Source: Pseudomonadota bacterium
GTDB lineage: Bacteria; Chloroflexota; UBA6077; JAJPGT01
NCBI GenBank assembly: GCA_021325655.1
Contig: JAJPGT010000020.1
Coordinates: forward strand, 124,001 to 188,000
Direction: 5' to 3'
DNA length: 64,000 nt
The notes below the pieces were generated by a model. The model was not told where the DNA came from. It made no database searches and was given only the letters and a program-made list of their open reading frames with translations. Positions 54,527 to 62,858 of the stretch are shown here, one piece after another. Made by a program: the position numbers and the translations under genes. Positions within the stretch are counted from its first letter, which is position 1. Every line of letters begins with the position of its first letter.

Positions 54527-55210
54527 ATGGGATCTATCTGGATCTGGCCACCGCGGCGCGTTCGATTCGTTGCGCTCACCGCGATCGTCGCGGCGGCGCT
54601 GCTCCTCCTTCCGCTCTCCGCGGGCGCTCACGAGCTATCCGCCCCGGCCGCGGATAGCTCGACGACCTTCCAGCTCGCTGCCAACCCGGCCTTCGTGAAC
54701 TGCCTGGCGCAGTTCCCCAATGATCCCACCCGTCCACCGCAGGCGCTGGCCAAAGTCACCTCCGGCAGCTTGAACGACCAGTTGACGCTGTTCGTGCGCA
54801 ACATCAAGCCCGGGCTGGCGTTCGACCTGTTCACCGTGCAGCGCAGCAACCTGCTGTCCAACGGCACGCCCGATCCTTCGTTCACCAACTTTGGCCTCGC
54901 CTGGTACCAGTCGGACGTGCAGGTCAACTCCCAGGGCACTGGCCAGGTGACGATTCGCACCATTCTGCTGAATCAGATCTTCGGGTTCGATCCGGACGTG
55001 GGTCTGAACCCGGTCAACACCTTCCACGTCGGCTTCTGGTTCAACAACCCGAATGACGCCGCGCCCTGCGGCTTCGACGTCACCCATCCCACTCCCTTCA
55101 ATGGGGAGCACAACGCCGGCCCGGTGGCGATGATCAGCCTCCCCAACGCGGTGACCGGGCTCGGCCCGCTCTGCACCAGGCCCAACGGCAGCGGCGGCTG
55201 TAACCCGTAG
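54527..55210 (+). CDS. Secreted protein of unknown function
   Basis: A 227-residue protein with a clear signal peptide: Arg-rich start, hydrophobic core [20 protein letters not shown] and a likely AHA-type cleavage site near residue 36. The mature part is rich in Asn, Thr and Pro with four Cys residues (one near the start, three near the end), possibly forming disulfides. Blocks such as [20 protein letters not shown] and [20 protein letters not shown] suggest a beta-sandwich. AAGGGAG lies six bases before the ATG. I do not recognise the family. It stands alone between two intergenic regions. Confidence 0.8.
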   Translation: MGSIWIWPPRRVRFVALTAIVAAALLLLPLSAGAHELSAPAADSSTTFQLAANPAFVNCLAQFPNDPTRPPQALAKVTSGSLNDQLTLFVRNIKPGLAFDLFTVQRSNLLSNGTPDPSFTNFGLAWYQSDVQVNSQGTGQVTIRTILLNQIFGFDPDVGLNPVNTFHVGFWFNNPNDAAPCGFDVTHPTPFNGEHNAGPVAMISLPNAVTGLGPLCTRPNGSGGCNP

Positions 55211-55227
55211 CGCACAGCCAGAGCATG

Positions 55228-55275
55228 GCCCGGGCGCGGGATGGCTCTTGGACTCGGGACCTTCCGCGCCCGGGC
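55228..55275 (+). terminator. Perfect 12-bp inverted repeat upstream of the mreB-like gene
   Basis: GCCCGGGCGCGG (55228-55239) pairs exactly with CCGCGCCCGGGC (55264-55275) around a 24-base loop. It lies just after the secreted-protein gene and before the mreB promoter, so a terminator or insulator is likely; there is no T-tract. Confidence 0.6.
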
Positions 55276-55293
55276 TATCGCCGCGCCCGAACC

Positions 55294-55323
55294 TTGACGC
55301 CCCGGCCGGAGCCTGCCTACACT
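55294..55323 (+). promoter_or_regulatory. Predicted promoter of the mreB-family gene
   Basis: TTGACG at 55294-55299 and TACACT at 55318-55323 with an 18-base spacer. Transcription would start near 55330, about 38 bases before the ATG at 55368. Confidence 0.65.
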
Positions 55324-55367
55324 GCCACCCTCGCAGGGTGTCCTTCGCCAGTGACGTCTGGAGTGGA

Positions 55368-56372
55368 ATGTTCGGGAAGCACATCGGGATCGATCTCGGC
55401 ACGGCCAACGTGCTCGTCTACGTCAAGGGCAAGGGCATCGTCCTGAACGAGCCGTCCGTTGTCGCCTACTCCGCCTCCGATAGCCGCGTCGTGGCGGTCG
55501 GCTCCAAAGCCCGCGAGATGCTCGGGCGCACCCCGGGCCGTATCACCGTCACTCGCCCAATGCGCGACGGCGTCATCGCCGACTACCTCATCACCGAGGC
55601 GATGCTGCGCTACTTCATCAAGACGGTCTGTGGCCGGTTCAACATCTTCAAGCCGATCGTCATGATCTGTATCCCCTACGGGGTGACCAACGTCGAGAGC
55701 CGCGCGGTCGTGGACGCCACGATCCAGGCCGGCGCCAAGGAGGCGTACCTCATCGCCGAGCCGCTGGCCGCCGCCATCGGGGCGAACGTGCCGATCTCCA
55801 GCGCTAGCGGCAACATGGTGGTAGACATCGGCGGTGGGACCACGGAGGCGGCGGTGATCTCGCTCAACGACATCGTCGTCGCCCGCTCCATTCGCGTAGG
55901 CGGCAACCGCCTGGACGACATCATCGCCACCTACGTTCGCAAGAAGTACAACCTGTCCATCGGCGAGCGCACCGCGGAGGAGATCAAGGTCCAGATCGGC
56001 AGCGCGCTGCCACTGGAGCGTGAGCTGACGATGGAGATCCACGGCCGCGACCAGGTGGACGGGCTACCGAAGACGCGCACCATCTCCTCCCACGAGATCA
56101 CTGAGGCGATCAGCGACGCGCTGGCGGCGATCGTGGACAACGTCAAGAAAGTGCTGGAGCAGACCCCGCCCGAGCTGGCGGCCGACGTGGTGGACAAGGG
56201 GATCATCATGACCGGCGGCGGCTCGCTGCTGCGCAACCTGGACAAGCTGATCGCCCGCGAGACCGGCGTCCCTGCCTACGTGGCCGACGACCCGCTCTCC
56301 TGTGTCGCTATCGGCTCCGGCCGGGCGCTGGAACACTTCACGATCTTCCGCGAAAGCCTGATGCCCGTGTAG
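55368..56372 (+). CDS. mreB: MreB/Mbl-family rod-shape actin
   Basis: A 334-residue bacterial actin that organises lateral cell-wall synthesis. ATG 55368 ([20 protein letters not shown]) is chosen because the protein then begins with the phosphate-1 loop like other MreB proteins and has GGAG nearby. The phosphate-2 motif is [16 protein letters not shown], the adenosine motif [13 protein letters not shown], and the connect blocks are present. No mreC/mreD follows, so it may be an Mbl-like stand-alone copy. Its own promoter lies just upstream. Confidence 0.94.
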   Translation: MFGKHIGIDLGTANVLVYVKGKGIVLNEPSVVAYSASDSRVVAVGSKAREMLGRTPGRITVTRPMRDGVIADYLITEAMLRYFIKTVCGRFNIFKPIVMICIPYGVTNVESRAVVDATIQAGAKEAYLIAEPLAAAIGANVPISSASGNMVVDIGGGTTEAAVISLNDIVVARSIRVGGNRLDDIIATYVRKKYNLSIGERTAEEIKVQIGSALPLERELTMEIHGRDQVDGLPKTRTISSHEITEAISDALAAIVDNVKKVLEQTPPELAADVVDKGIIMTGGGSLLRNLDKLIARETGVPAYVADDPLSCVAIGSGRALEHFTIFRESLMPV

Positions 56373-56453
56373 GGTTGGCCCACGTGAGCCGCCGTGTGCA
56401 TGGCGGCGGCATCTGTCGTACCCTGGCAGGATCAGGCGCGTGAGGGCTTGGGA

Positions 56454-57731
56454 ATGCTGGACCTACTGATTCGTGGGGCGCGAACGCGGGGCGTGGAGGC
56501 GCCGAGGGACATCGGGGTACGCGCTGGCCGCATCGTCCAGGTCCAGCCGGGCGAAGGGGCGGCTCGAACGCTCGATGCCGCCGGCCGGCTGGTCACCCCG
56601 GCGCTGGTGGAGCCGCACATCCATCTCGACGCGGTGCTAACTGTAGGCCAGCCGCGCTACAACCTGACCGGCTCCCTGTTCGAGGGAATCGCCATCTGGG
56701 GCGAGCGGGTCAAGAGCCTCACCGTGGAGGATGTGAAGCAGCGCGTCCGCCAGGTGCTGCGCTGGCAGCTTGCCAACGGGGTGCTGTTCGTCCGCAGCCA
56801 CGTGGACGTCTGCGATCCAGAGCTCACCGCGCTGCGCGCCCTGGTCGAGATCCGCCAAGAGGTCGCCGGGCAGATGGCACTCCAGCTCGTCGCCTTCCCC
56901 CAGCAAGGCATCCTGTCGTTCCCCGATGGCGAGGCGCTGATGCGGCGGGCGGTGGAGCTGGGGGCGGACGTGGTCGGGGCCATCCCGCACTTCGAGCTCA
57001 GTCGCGAGTACGGCGAGCGTTCTGTCAAGTTCGCCATGACGCTCGCCGCCGAGCGCGGGCTGCGGGTGGACATCCACTGCGATGAGACGGACGACGAGCA
57101 GTCGCGCTTTTTGGAAGTGATGATCGCGGAGACAATTCGCCTCGGGATGCAGGGCCGCGTCACCGCCAGCCACACCACCGCGATGCACTCGTACAACAAC
57201 GCCTACGCCTATCGGCTCGTCAACAACCTGCGCCGGGCCGAGCTGCACCTGGTGACCAACCCGCTCGACAACTCGGTGCTCCAGGGCCGCTTCGACAGCT
57301 ATCCGATCCGCCGCGGCCACACTCGGGTCAAGCAGCTCCTGGCCGCCGGGGTGAACGTCTGCATCGGGCACGACTCGGTAATGGACCCGTGGTACCCGCT
57401 CGGCTACGGCGACCCGCTCCAGGCGGCGAGCGTGCTGGCCCACTACGGGCAGATGACGGGCTACGAGGAGATCAAGACCCTGATCGACATGATCAGCGTC
57501 AACGCCGCGCGGGCGCTGGGCTTGGAGGAGTATGGCCTGGAGCCCGGCTGTCGCGCGGACCTGGTGCTCTTCGACGCTCCGAGCGAGATGGACGCCGTTC
57601 GCCTGGTGGCGCCGCGGCTGGCGGTGATCCGCGGCGGCGAGATCGTCGCTCGCACCGAGCCGGCCCGCCATATGGTCGTCTGGGACGGCCGGGAAGAGCC
57701 CGTCGACTTCCTGCGCCACGCTCAGGGGTAG
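56454..57731 (+). CDS. codA: Cytosine deaminase-family amidohydrolase
   Basis: A 425-residue metal-dependent hydrolase. ATG 56454 is used; a slightly longer frame is open. The metal site is HIHLD in LVEPHIHLDAVL, later VDIHCDETDDEQ, and the active-site blocks ASHTTAMHSYNNAYAYR and IGHDSVMDPWYPLGYGDPLQ closely match CodA from enteric bacteria, so deamination of cytosine or a related cyclic amidine is likely. With upp at 41992 it would allow pyrimidine salvage. It is converging with the menaquinone genes. Confidence 0.88.
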   Translation: MLDLLIRGARTRGVEAPRDIGVRAGRIVQVQPGEGAARTLDAAGRLVTPALVEPHIHLDAVLTVGQPRYNLTGSLFEGIAIWGERVKSLTVEDVKQRVRQVLRWQLANGVLFVRSHVDVCDPELTALRALVEIRQEVAGQMALQLVAFPQQGILSFPDGEALMRRAVELGADVVGAIPHFELSREYGERSVKFAMTLAAERGLRVDIHCDETDDEQSRFLEVMIAETIRLGMQGRVTASHTTAMHSYNNAYAYRLVNNLRRAELHLVTNPLDNSVLQGRFDSYPIRRGHTRVKQLLAAGVNVCIGHDSVMDPWYPLGYGDPLQAASVLAHYGQMTGYEEIKTLIDMISVNAARALGLEEYGLEPGCRADLVLFDAPSEMDAVRLVAPRLAVIRGGEIVARTEPARHMVVWDGREEPVDFLRHAQG

Positions 57732-57807
57732 CAGCGAGGCACGGGGCGTAGCCCGGTTCGTCGCGGACACACCCGACAGGGCGTGCGGCAGGTCGCAGCG
57801 AGCTGGC

Positions 57808-58524
57808 TCAGGCTGGGCGCGCGCCAACGTGCAAGGCCACCGTGCCCAGGCCGAGGAAGCGATAGCGCACGTTCACCAGCCCGGCCTGGCGCATCGCACC
57901 GGCCAGGCGGGGCGCGTCCAGGAAGGCGTAGGCGGACTCGGGCAGGTAAGTGTACGCCTCGGCATCGCCCACGACGAGCCGGCCAGCCAGGGGGACCAGG
58001 CAGCGAAAGTACCACTGGAACAGCGGGCCGAGGGCACTGCGCGGGCGGGTGATCTCCAGGCAGGCGACCCGGCCGCCGGGACGGAGCACCCGGCGCATCT
58101 CGCGGAAGGCAGCGACGACGTCCGCCACGTTGCGGACGGTGAAGGCGGTCGTCACACAGTCGAACGAGCCGTCCCGAAAGGGGAGGGCAAGCGCGTCGGC
58201 CAGGACGAGCTCCACCCGCCGGCCCCCGGCCCAGCGGGCCAGGTCCGCCTGCCCACGGCGCAGCATCGGCTCGGCGAAGTCGATCCCCACCACCCGCCCG
58301 TGTGGCATCCGCGTCGCGAGCGCCCACGCCAGCCGGGCAGTTCCGGTGCCGACGTCCAGCGCTCGGCCGCCCGCGGGGGGGCAGGCAGCGGCGACCGTCG
58401 CCGCGCGCCAGCGGGCGTCGAGGCCCGCGGTCATCAGGGTATTCATCAGATCGTAGCGCGTGGCAATCCGCCCGAACATCGTCCGGACGTAGCGGGCCTT
58501 CTCCTCCCCGCGCGCCTGGGCCAC
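57808..58524 (-). CDS. menG: Demethylmenaquinone methyltransferase (MenG/UbiE)
   Basis: A 238-residue SAM-dependent C-methyltransferase for the last step of menaquinone synthesis. The GTG start at 58524 lies six bases after the upstream stop. UbiE blocks are RTMFGRIATRYDLMNTLMTA, the SAM motif ALDVGTGTARLAWAL, FTVRNVADVVAAFREMRRVL and PGGRVACLEITRP. It follows the UbiA-type gene. Confidence 0.93.
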   Translation of the reverse strand: MAQARGEEKARYVRTMFGRIATRYDLMNTLMTAGLDARWRAATVAAACPPAGGRALDVGTGTARLAWALATRMPHGRVVGIDFAEPMLRRGQADLARWAGGRRVELVLADALALPFRDGSFDCVTTAFTVRNVADVVAAFREMRRVLRPGGRVACLEITRPRSALGPLFQWYFRCLVPLAGRLVVGDAEAYTYLPESAYAFLDAPRLAGAMRQAGLVNVRYRFLGLGTVALHVGARPA

Positions 58525-58529
58525 GCCGC

Positions 58530-59444
58530 TCAGCCGAGCAGCACCGCGGCGAGCGTGAACCCGAACACGGCGACCGCCAGATACCCGTTGACGTTGAAGA
58601 ACGCCAGGTTCAGCCGCGAGAGATCGTCGGGCTTCACCAGGCTGTTCTCGTAGGCGAGCAGCGCTGCCGCGACCAGGCAGCCCAGGTAGTAGACCGGCCC
58701 CAGCCCCAGCACCACCCCAGTGGCGATCAGTGCGAGCGCGGTCACCAGGTGGCTGGCCCGGGCCACCCACAGGCCCGTGGCGATCCCGAACCGCGCCGGG
58801 ATCGAGTGCAGCCCGTTAGCGCGGTCGAACTCGACGTCCTGGCAGGCGTAGATCACGTCGAAACCGCCGATCCAGCTCGCCACCGCCAGCCCGAGCAGGT
58901 AGGCTGGCAGGTCCATACTGTTGGTCACCGCGATCCAGGCGCCCATCGGGGCGGCGGCGTCGGTGATCCCGAGCACGTAGTGCGACAGCCAGGTGAAGCG
59001 CTTGGTGTAGTGGTAGCCGACCAGAAACACCAGCGCGAGCGGGAACAGGCGGAAGGTGAGGGGGGTGAGCAGCCAGGCAGCCAGCGCCAGGATCGCCAGC
59101 GATAGCGCCGCCAGCAGGCCCACCTGCCCGAGCGAGAGGCGCCCGCTGGGAATGGGCCGGCTGCGGGTGCGCGGATTGCGCCGGTCCAGCTCCCGGTCGA
59201 TCAGCCGGTTCAGGGACATGGCGAAGGTGCGGGCCGAGGCCATCGCCACGGTAATCCAGAAGAACTGCCAGAGCGTCGGGAGCCCACGCGCCGCCAGCAC
59301 CATCCCGATATAGGCGAACGGCAGCGCGAAGATAGTGTGCTCGAATTTGACGTTCTCCAGCAGCAGGCGCGCGGCGGCAAGCGCGCCGCGCATTCCCGCG
59401 GAGGGCACGATCACCGGTCTCGCGTTCGTCTCAGTCGATGGCAC
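58530..59444 (-). CDS. UbiA-family prenyltransferase (MqnP/4-hydroxybenzoate polyprenyltransferase-like)
   Basis: A 304-residue membrane prenyltransferase with about eight helices. The two Asp-rich motifs are SLNRLIDRELDRRNPRTRSR and YACQDVEFDRANGLHSIPAR, as in MqnP of the futalosine pathway or UbiA. It starts at GTG with AGGTG upstream. Together with MenG it points to menaquinone made through the futalosine route, which is consistent with thermophilic Chloroflexota but is not proved by these two genes alone. Confidence 0.9.
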   Translation of the reverse strand: MPSTETNARPVIVPSAGMRGALAAARLLLENVKFEHTIFALPFAYIGMVLAARGLPTLWQFFWITVAMASARTFAMSLNRLIDRELDRRNPRTRSRPIPSGRLSLGQVGLLAALSLAILALAAWLLTPLTFRLFPLALVFLVGYHYTKRFTWLSHYVLGITDAAAPMGAWIAVTNSMDLPAYLLGLAVASWIGGFDVIYACQDVEFDRANGLHSIPARFGIATGLWVARASHLVTALALIATGVVLGLGPVYYLGCLVAAALLAYENSLVKPDDLSRLNLAFFNVNGYLAVAVFGFTLAAVLLG

Positions 59445-59714
59445 AACGCACCTATGGGCATTTTCGCTCAGGCGAAGCCGACCCCAGGTCTCTATCCTCC
59501 GTGCCGCCGCGGCCGCTCGGCCCCATCAGGACATCGTTCGGCCCGCTCGGCCCGCGCACATCAGAATAGCCCGGGGCCAGCTCTGCGCCTACCTTACCAC
59601 GCGGGGCAGCCCGGGTGATCCGCGGCCGCGCAGCAGCGTCTTCAGGAAGAACGTCCAGAACCTGATGGAATGCCCCTGCTGGCGCCCTCTTGAAGCCGAG
59701 CCGTTCCGCTTGCG

Positions 59715-60863
59715 CTACTGCCAGCGGAGGATCAGGCCTTCGTCGCCCTGGAGCTGCACTTGCGTGCCGAACGGCGCTCCAAGCCGGTTCAGGAGATCGC
59801 GGAGCCACTGCGCGTCCGCCGCCGAGGCACGGTGCAGCCGGAACCGCCTCGCCTGCAAGGGCACCAGCCGGGCCTCCTCAAGCCGGCCCGGCTGGGGATC
59901 GACGCGCACCAGGTACATGAGTCTCAGGTCGTCTCGAAACGCCTCATACCCGCTGATCCCCTCGTAGTCGTCCAGGAAGTCCCCGCAGCCGTAGAGGATC
60001 AGGCGGTCCCGGTAGACCTCGATCGCCTTTGGGTGGTGGGAGGAATGCCCATGAACGATGTCGACGCCCTCCTCGACCAGTCGGTGGGCGAAGCGGATCT
60101 GCGTGGCGGGGATCTCGTAGCCCCAGTTGCCGCCCCAGTGGATCGAGGCCACTGCCACGTCGCCGGGCCGCTTGGCTGCGCGGATCTCGCTCGCGACGCG
60201 CCCGGCGGTCGCTTCCGACAGGTCCTCCAGCAGGTTGACGCCCGGCCGGTCCGGGGTCGCGCCCCACTCCCGGGGGATGCCGCTGGTAGTCGAGCCCATC
60301 GAGAAGATGAGCACGCGGCCCTTGCCCGGCACGTCGAGCACGGCCGGAGCGGCGGCTTCCGCGGCGTTCCCTCCCGCGCCCGCGTGGGCGATGCCCGCCT
60401 GATCCAGGGTCTGAAGCGTCTCCGCCAGCCCGGCGTACCCCCAGTCCAGCACGTGGTTGTTCGCCAGGCAGCAGCAATCAATGCCGGCGGCGGTGAGGCA
60501 GCCGACGTTGCGGGGGTGCATACGGTAGTGAATCCCCTTGCCGGGCCAGGCGTCCTCGCTCGAGGTGATACTGGTCTCCAGGTTGATGATCCGCGCGTCC
60601 GTTCCCGCCCGCTGCAGCTCCTCCAGCGCCTCACCCCAGATGTACTCCAGGTCTACCGGCCGTGCGATCGGGCCATTAGCACGCTCGGCGAGCCGCACGT
60701 AGTCGCGGGCGTCGCGCATATACGGCTCGTACAAGACGGGGTTGCCGGGATGCGGCAGGACCTGGTCGATGCCCCTGCCCGTCATCACGTCGCCACAGAG
60801 GAACACTGCTATGGACGTAGCCTGGTTTGGCGTCACTTCCACCCTCTGCAGAACCTTTACCAT
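59715..60863 (-). CDS. CapA-family metallophosphatase-like protein
   Basis: A 382-residue protein of the poly-gamma-glutamate synthesis CapA family. The metallophosphoesterase-like fold shows LCGDVMTGRGIDQ, INLETSIT, CLANNHVLDWGYAGLAET, IHWGGNWGYEI and VDIVHGHSSHHPKAIEVYRD, with the His and Asp residues in their usual places. No signal peptide is seen, and no capB/capC is nearby, so polymer synthesis is not implied. Confidence 0.9.
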   Translation of the reverse strand: MVKVLQRVEVTPNQATSIAVFLCGDVMTGRGIDQVLPHPGNPVLYEPYMRDARDYVRLAERANGPIARPVDLEYIWGEALEELQRAGTDARIINLETSITSSEDAWPGKGIHYRMHPRNVGCLTAAGIDCCCLANNHVLDWGYAGLAETLQTLDQAGIAHAGAGGNAAEAAAPAVLDVPGKGRVLIFSMGSTTSGIPREWGATPDRPGVNLLEDLSEATAGRVASEIRAAKRPGDVAVASIHWGGNWGYEIPATQIRFAHRLVEEGVDIVHGHSSHHPKAIEVYRDRLILYGCGDFLDDYEGISGYEAFRDDLRLMYLVRVDPQPGRLEEARLVPLQARRFRLHRASAADAQWLRDLLNRLGAPFGTQVQLQGDEGLILRWQ

Positions 60864-61028
60864 TGTTCCGGGCTGCGGAGTGTGAGAGCCATGCCACCTC
60901 CGCGGACGGGCACACTGCTGCTGGCACGCATCCGCTCATCCGTGCTAGGCGGGTCCACCAGGGCACGAACCGTGCAGCCGCCAGGTGAGCGCGCAGAGGG
61001 CGGCTGCAGACGATCAGCCGAGCGCCCA

Positions 61029-62044
61029 ATGGACCGCAGCCTCCGCTTCCTGCTCCGCTTCGCCCACTCAGCAGCGGATCCGGCCCGCGAGCGTGAGATC
61101 CTCTTCGAGGTCGAGGGGGAGCCACGCCCGGCGACCCTCTCCGTGCCCGAGGCCGGTGGCCGGGTTCATCCCGCCTGGATCTTGCTCCAGGGCTTAACGG
61201 TGCCCGGCCGACACCACGCCGGCGCGCGACGGATGGCCCGCGCGCTCGCGGCGGCCGAACACCTGGCCTTCGTCCCCGAAGTGCCGTCCTGGACAGCGCT
61301 GCGCGTCGACCCGCGCCAGGCCGAGCCGACCATCCGTGCAGCGCTGCGATTCCTGGCCGACCGGCCCGGGGTGGACCGGGGCCGGGTGGGGCTGAGGGCG
61401 TTCAGTGTCGCGGCCACCTGGGCGCTGGAGGTAGTGGCCGGTGAGCTGGGCCACGCCCCTTTGCCAGGCTCGAGGCAGGCTCCGCGCGCGGTCGTCGGCG
61501 TGGGTGGGTACAGGGACTTCCGCCGAACGGTGCAGGCGATGGTGGTTGGGGAGCACCAGTGGCGCGGCCGGCACTACCGCTACGTCCCGGATCTATCAGC
61601 CGCTGGATCCTGGGCGCCGACCTGCTGCCGCGGCTCGAGGGTGACAGGTATGTTCGAAAGGAGGAACGCGAGGTGGCGGAACGGGCGCTGCACCAGCTCG
61701 CCGAGACGGCGGGCAGGAACGGCGCGCCGGCCGGCACACGGTGTACGACGACCTGATCCGGCAGCTCGGCAAGGCTGTGCCGCTTGGCGCTCAACCGGCC
61801 TGAAGACTGCTGGCCGCGACGTCCGACCAGCCTGTTCCCGACCCGGAAGCAGGGCGAGCGCTGGCGGCTGCGCTCGCGGAGGCGGGCCTGCGGACCTATC
61901 CGGAGCTCGATCCGGCCGGGCGGCTGGGCGGCCTCCAGACGCCGACGATCCTGCTGCACGGCCGCGGCGACACCCTGATCCCGTTCAGCGAGACGCTCCG
62001 CCTGGCCGAGGCGCTGCCACCGCGGGCCCGGTGGCGATGCTGTA
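61029..62044 (+). pseudogene. Degenerate alpha/beta-hydrolase (frameshifted)
   Basis: The remnant starts as MDRSLRFLLRFAHSAADPAR and reads a plausible hydrolase to about 61590. It then continues in a second frame (SRWILGADLLPRLEGDRYVR, about 61590-61735) and a third frame (VYDDLIRQLGKAVPLG from 61741, later LQTPTILLHGRGDTLIPFSE). An in-frame TGA occurs at 61801. The late block LLHGRGDTLIPFSETLRLAE is the typical catalytic-Asp region of alpha/beta hydrolases. Two frame changes plus a stop mean it is not functional as read, unless the sequence has errors. Confidence 0.75.
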
Positions 62045-62117
62045 GACGCAACCACGGACGACTTCGCAAACCGCGCGTGGCCTGGCAGCGGGCGCGCGGC
62101 GGGCGCTGGGCCCGAAC

Positions 62118-62780
62118 GTGGTGGACGACGTGGTGCTGATCGAGCGAGTACGGGCCCAGCTTGGGTTCCTGGTCCACCACCCCGGTGCCATTGAGGTGGC
62201 GGCCGAGAACGAGCGGGTGATCTTGAGCGGCCATATCCTGGCCGAGGACGTTGGCCGCTTGCTCGCGGGCGTTTCCAAGGTGCGCGGGGTCAAGGGGGTG
62301 GCGAACCACGCCGGCGTTGTCCGCTTCCAGCCGACCCCGGACGGTGGTACACGGCTCGACGTCAAGCTCTCCTCTAACCCACCCGGCGGTGCGCTGGGCC
62401 ACCTGGTGGCGGCGCTGTTCGGCGCTGACCCCAAGCATGCGCCGGGCGAGGATCTCGTGCGCCTGAAGTCGCTGCTGGAGCACGGCCGGACGAGCGCGAA
62501 GGGCGCGAGATCACGCGCGAGGAGGTTACCGCTGGCATGCCACCCGCGGCCCTTCCGGCGGACGCTCGGAGGCAGACCAGCCCCCCGCCGGTTGGGCGCG
62601 ACTCAGCGGGCCAGTAGCGAGCGGGGTGTCGAGGGTGGATGCCGATGGCTAGCCCAGATTATTCACCGGCCTGCCGCCCGCACCCTCGGAGGGCGGCAGG
62701 CCGGCCGTGACCAGGAATCCAGGCCTGGCCCCTTCCTGGAATTCACGCGACTCGCTGTCCCGGTGAATAATCCGGGCTAG
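62118..62780 (+). CDS. BON-domain protein with probable frameshifted C-terminus
   Basis: Starts at GTG. The first 75 residues form a BON domain (DDVVLIERVRAQLGFLVHHP, then AENERVILSGHILAEDVGRL and VRGVKGVANHAG), a fold that binds phospholipid or membrane. After about residue 127 the frame becomes Arg/Pro-rich and enters the inverted-repeat element. A different frame from 62498 reads EGREITREEVTAGMPPAALP and stops at 62617, which looks more protein-like. A one-base frameshift near 62500 is therefore likely, and the real C-terminus may end at 62617. Confidence 0.55.
   Translation: MVDDVVLIERVRAQLGFLVHHPGAIEVAAENERVILSGHILAEDVGRLLAGVSKVRGVKGVANHAGVVRFQPTPDGGTRLDVKLSSNPPGGALGHLVAALFGADPKHAPGEDLVRLKSLLEHGRTSAKGARSRARRLPLACHPRPFRRTLGGRPAPRRLGATQRASSERGVEGGCRWLAQIIHRPAARTLGGRQAGRDQESRPGPFLEFTRLAVPVNNPG
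62649..62780. mobile_element. 132-bp MITE-like element with 21-bp terminal inverted repeats
   Basis: Ends 62649-62669 and 62760-62780 are inverted copies matching at 20 of 21 positions (left end CTAGCCCAGATTATTCACCGG with one mismatch). Inside are a perfect 14-bp hairpin (62666-62679 with 62691-62704, 11-base loop) and further short palindromes such as CCAGGCCTGG. No transposase is encoded, so it could be a non-autonomous element. No flanking target duplication is obvious. Confidence 0.65.
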
Positions 62781-62858
62781 GCTACCCCGATCGGCGTGTC
62801 GGTCAACAGCGGGGCTGCACCTGGTTCTCGCGGCTCGTCTGGAGCCGCGCCTTCGCCA

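Noticed and set aside
59760..61028. Plus-strand open frame upstream of the hydrolase remnant
   Set aside because: It is antisense to the CapA gene, whose motifs are clear; only the part from 61029 on resembles a hydrolase.
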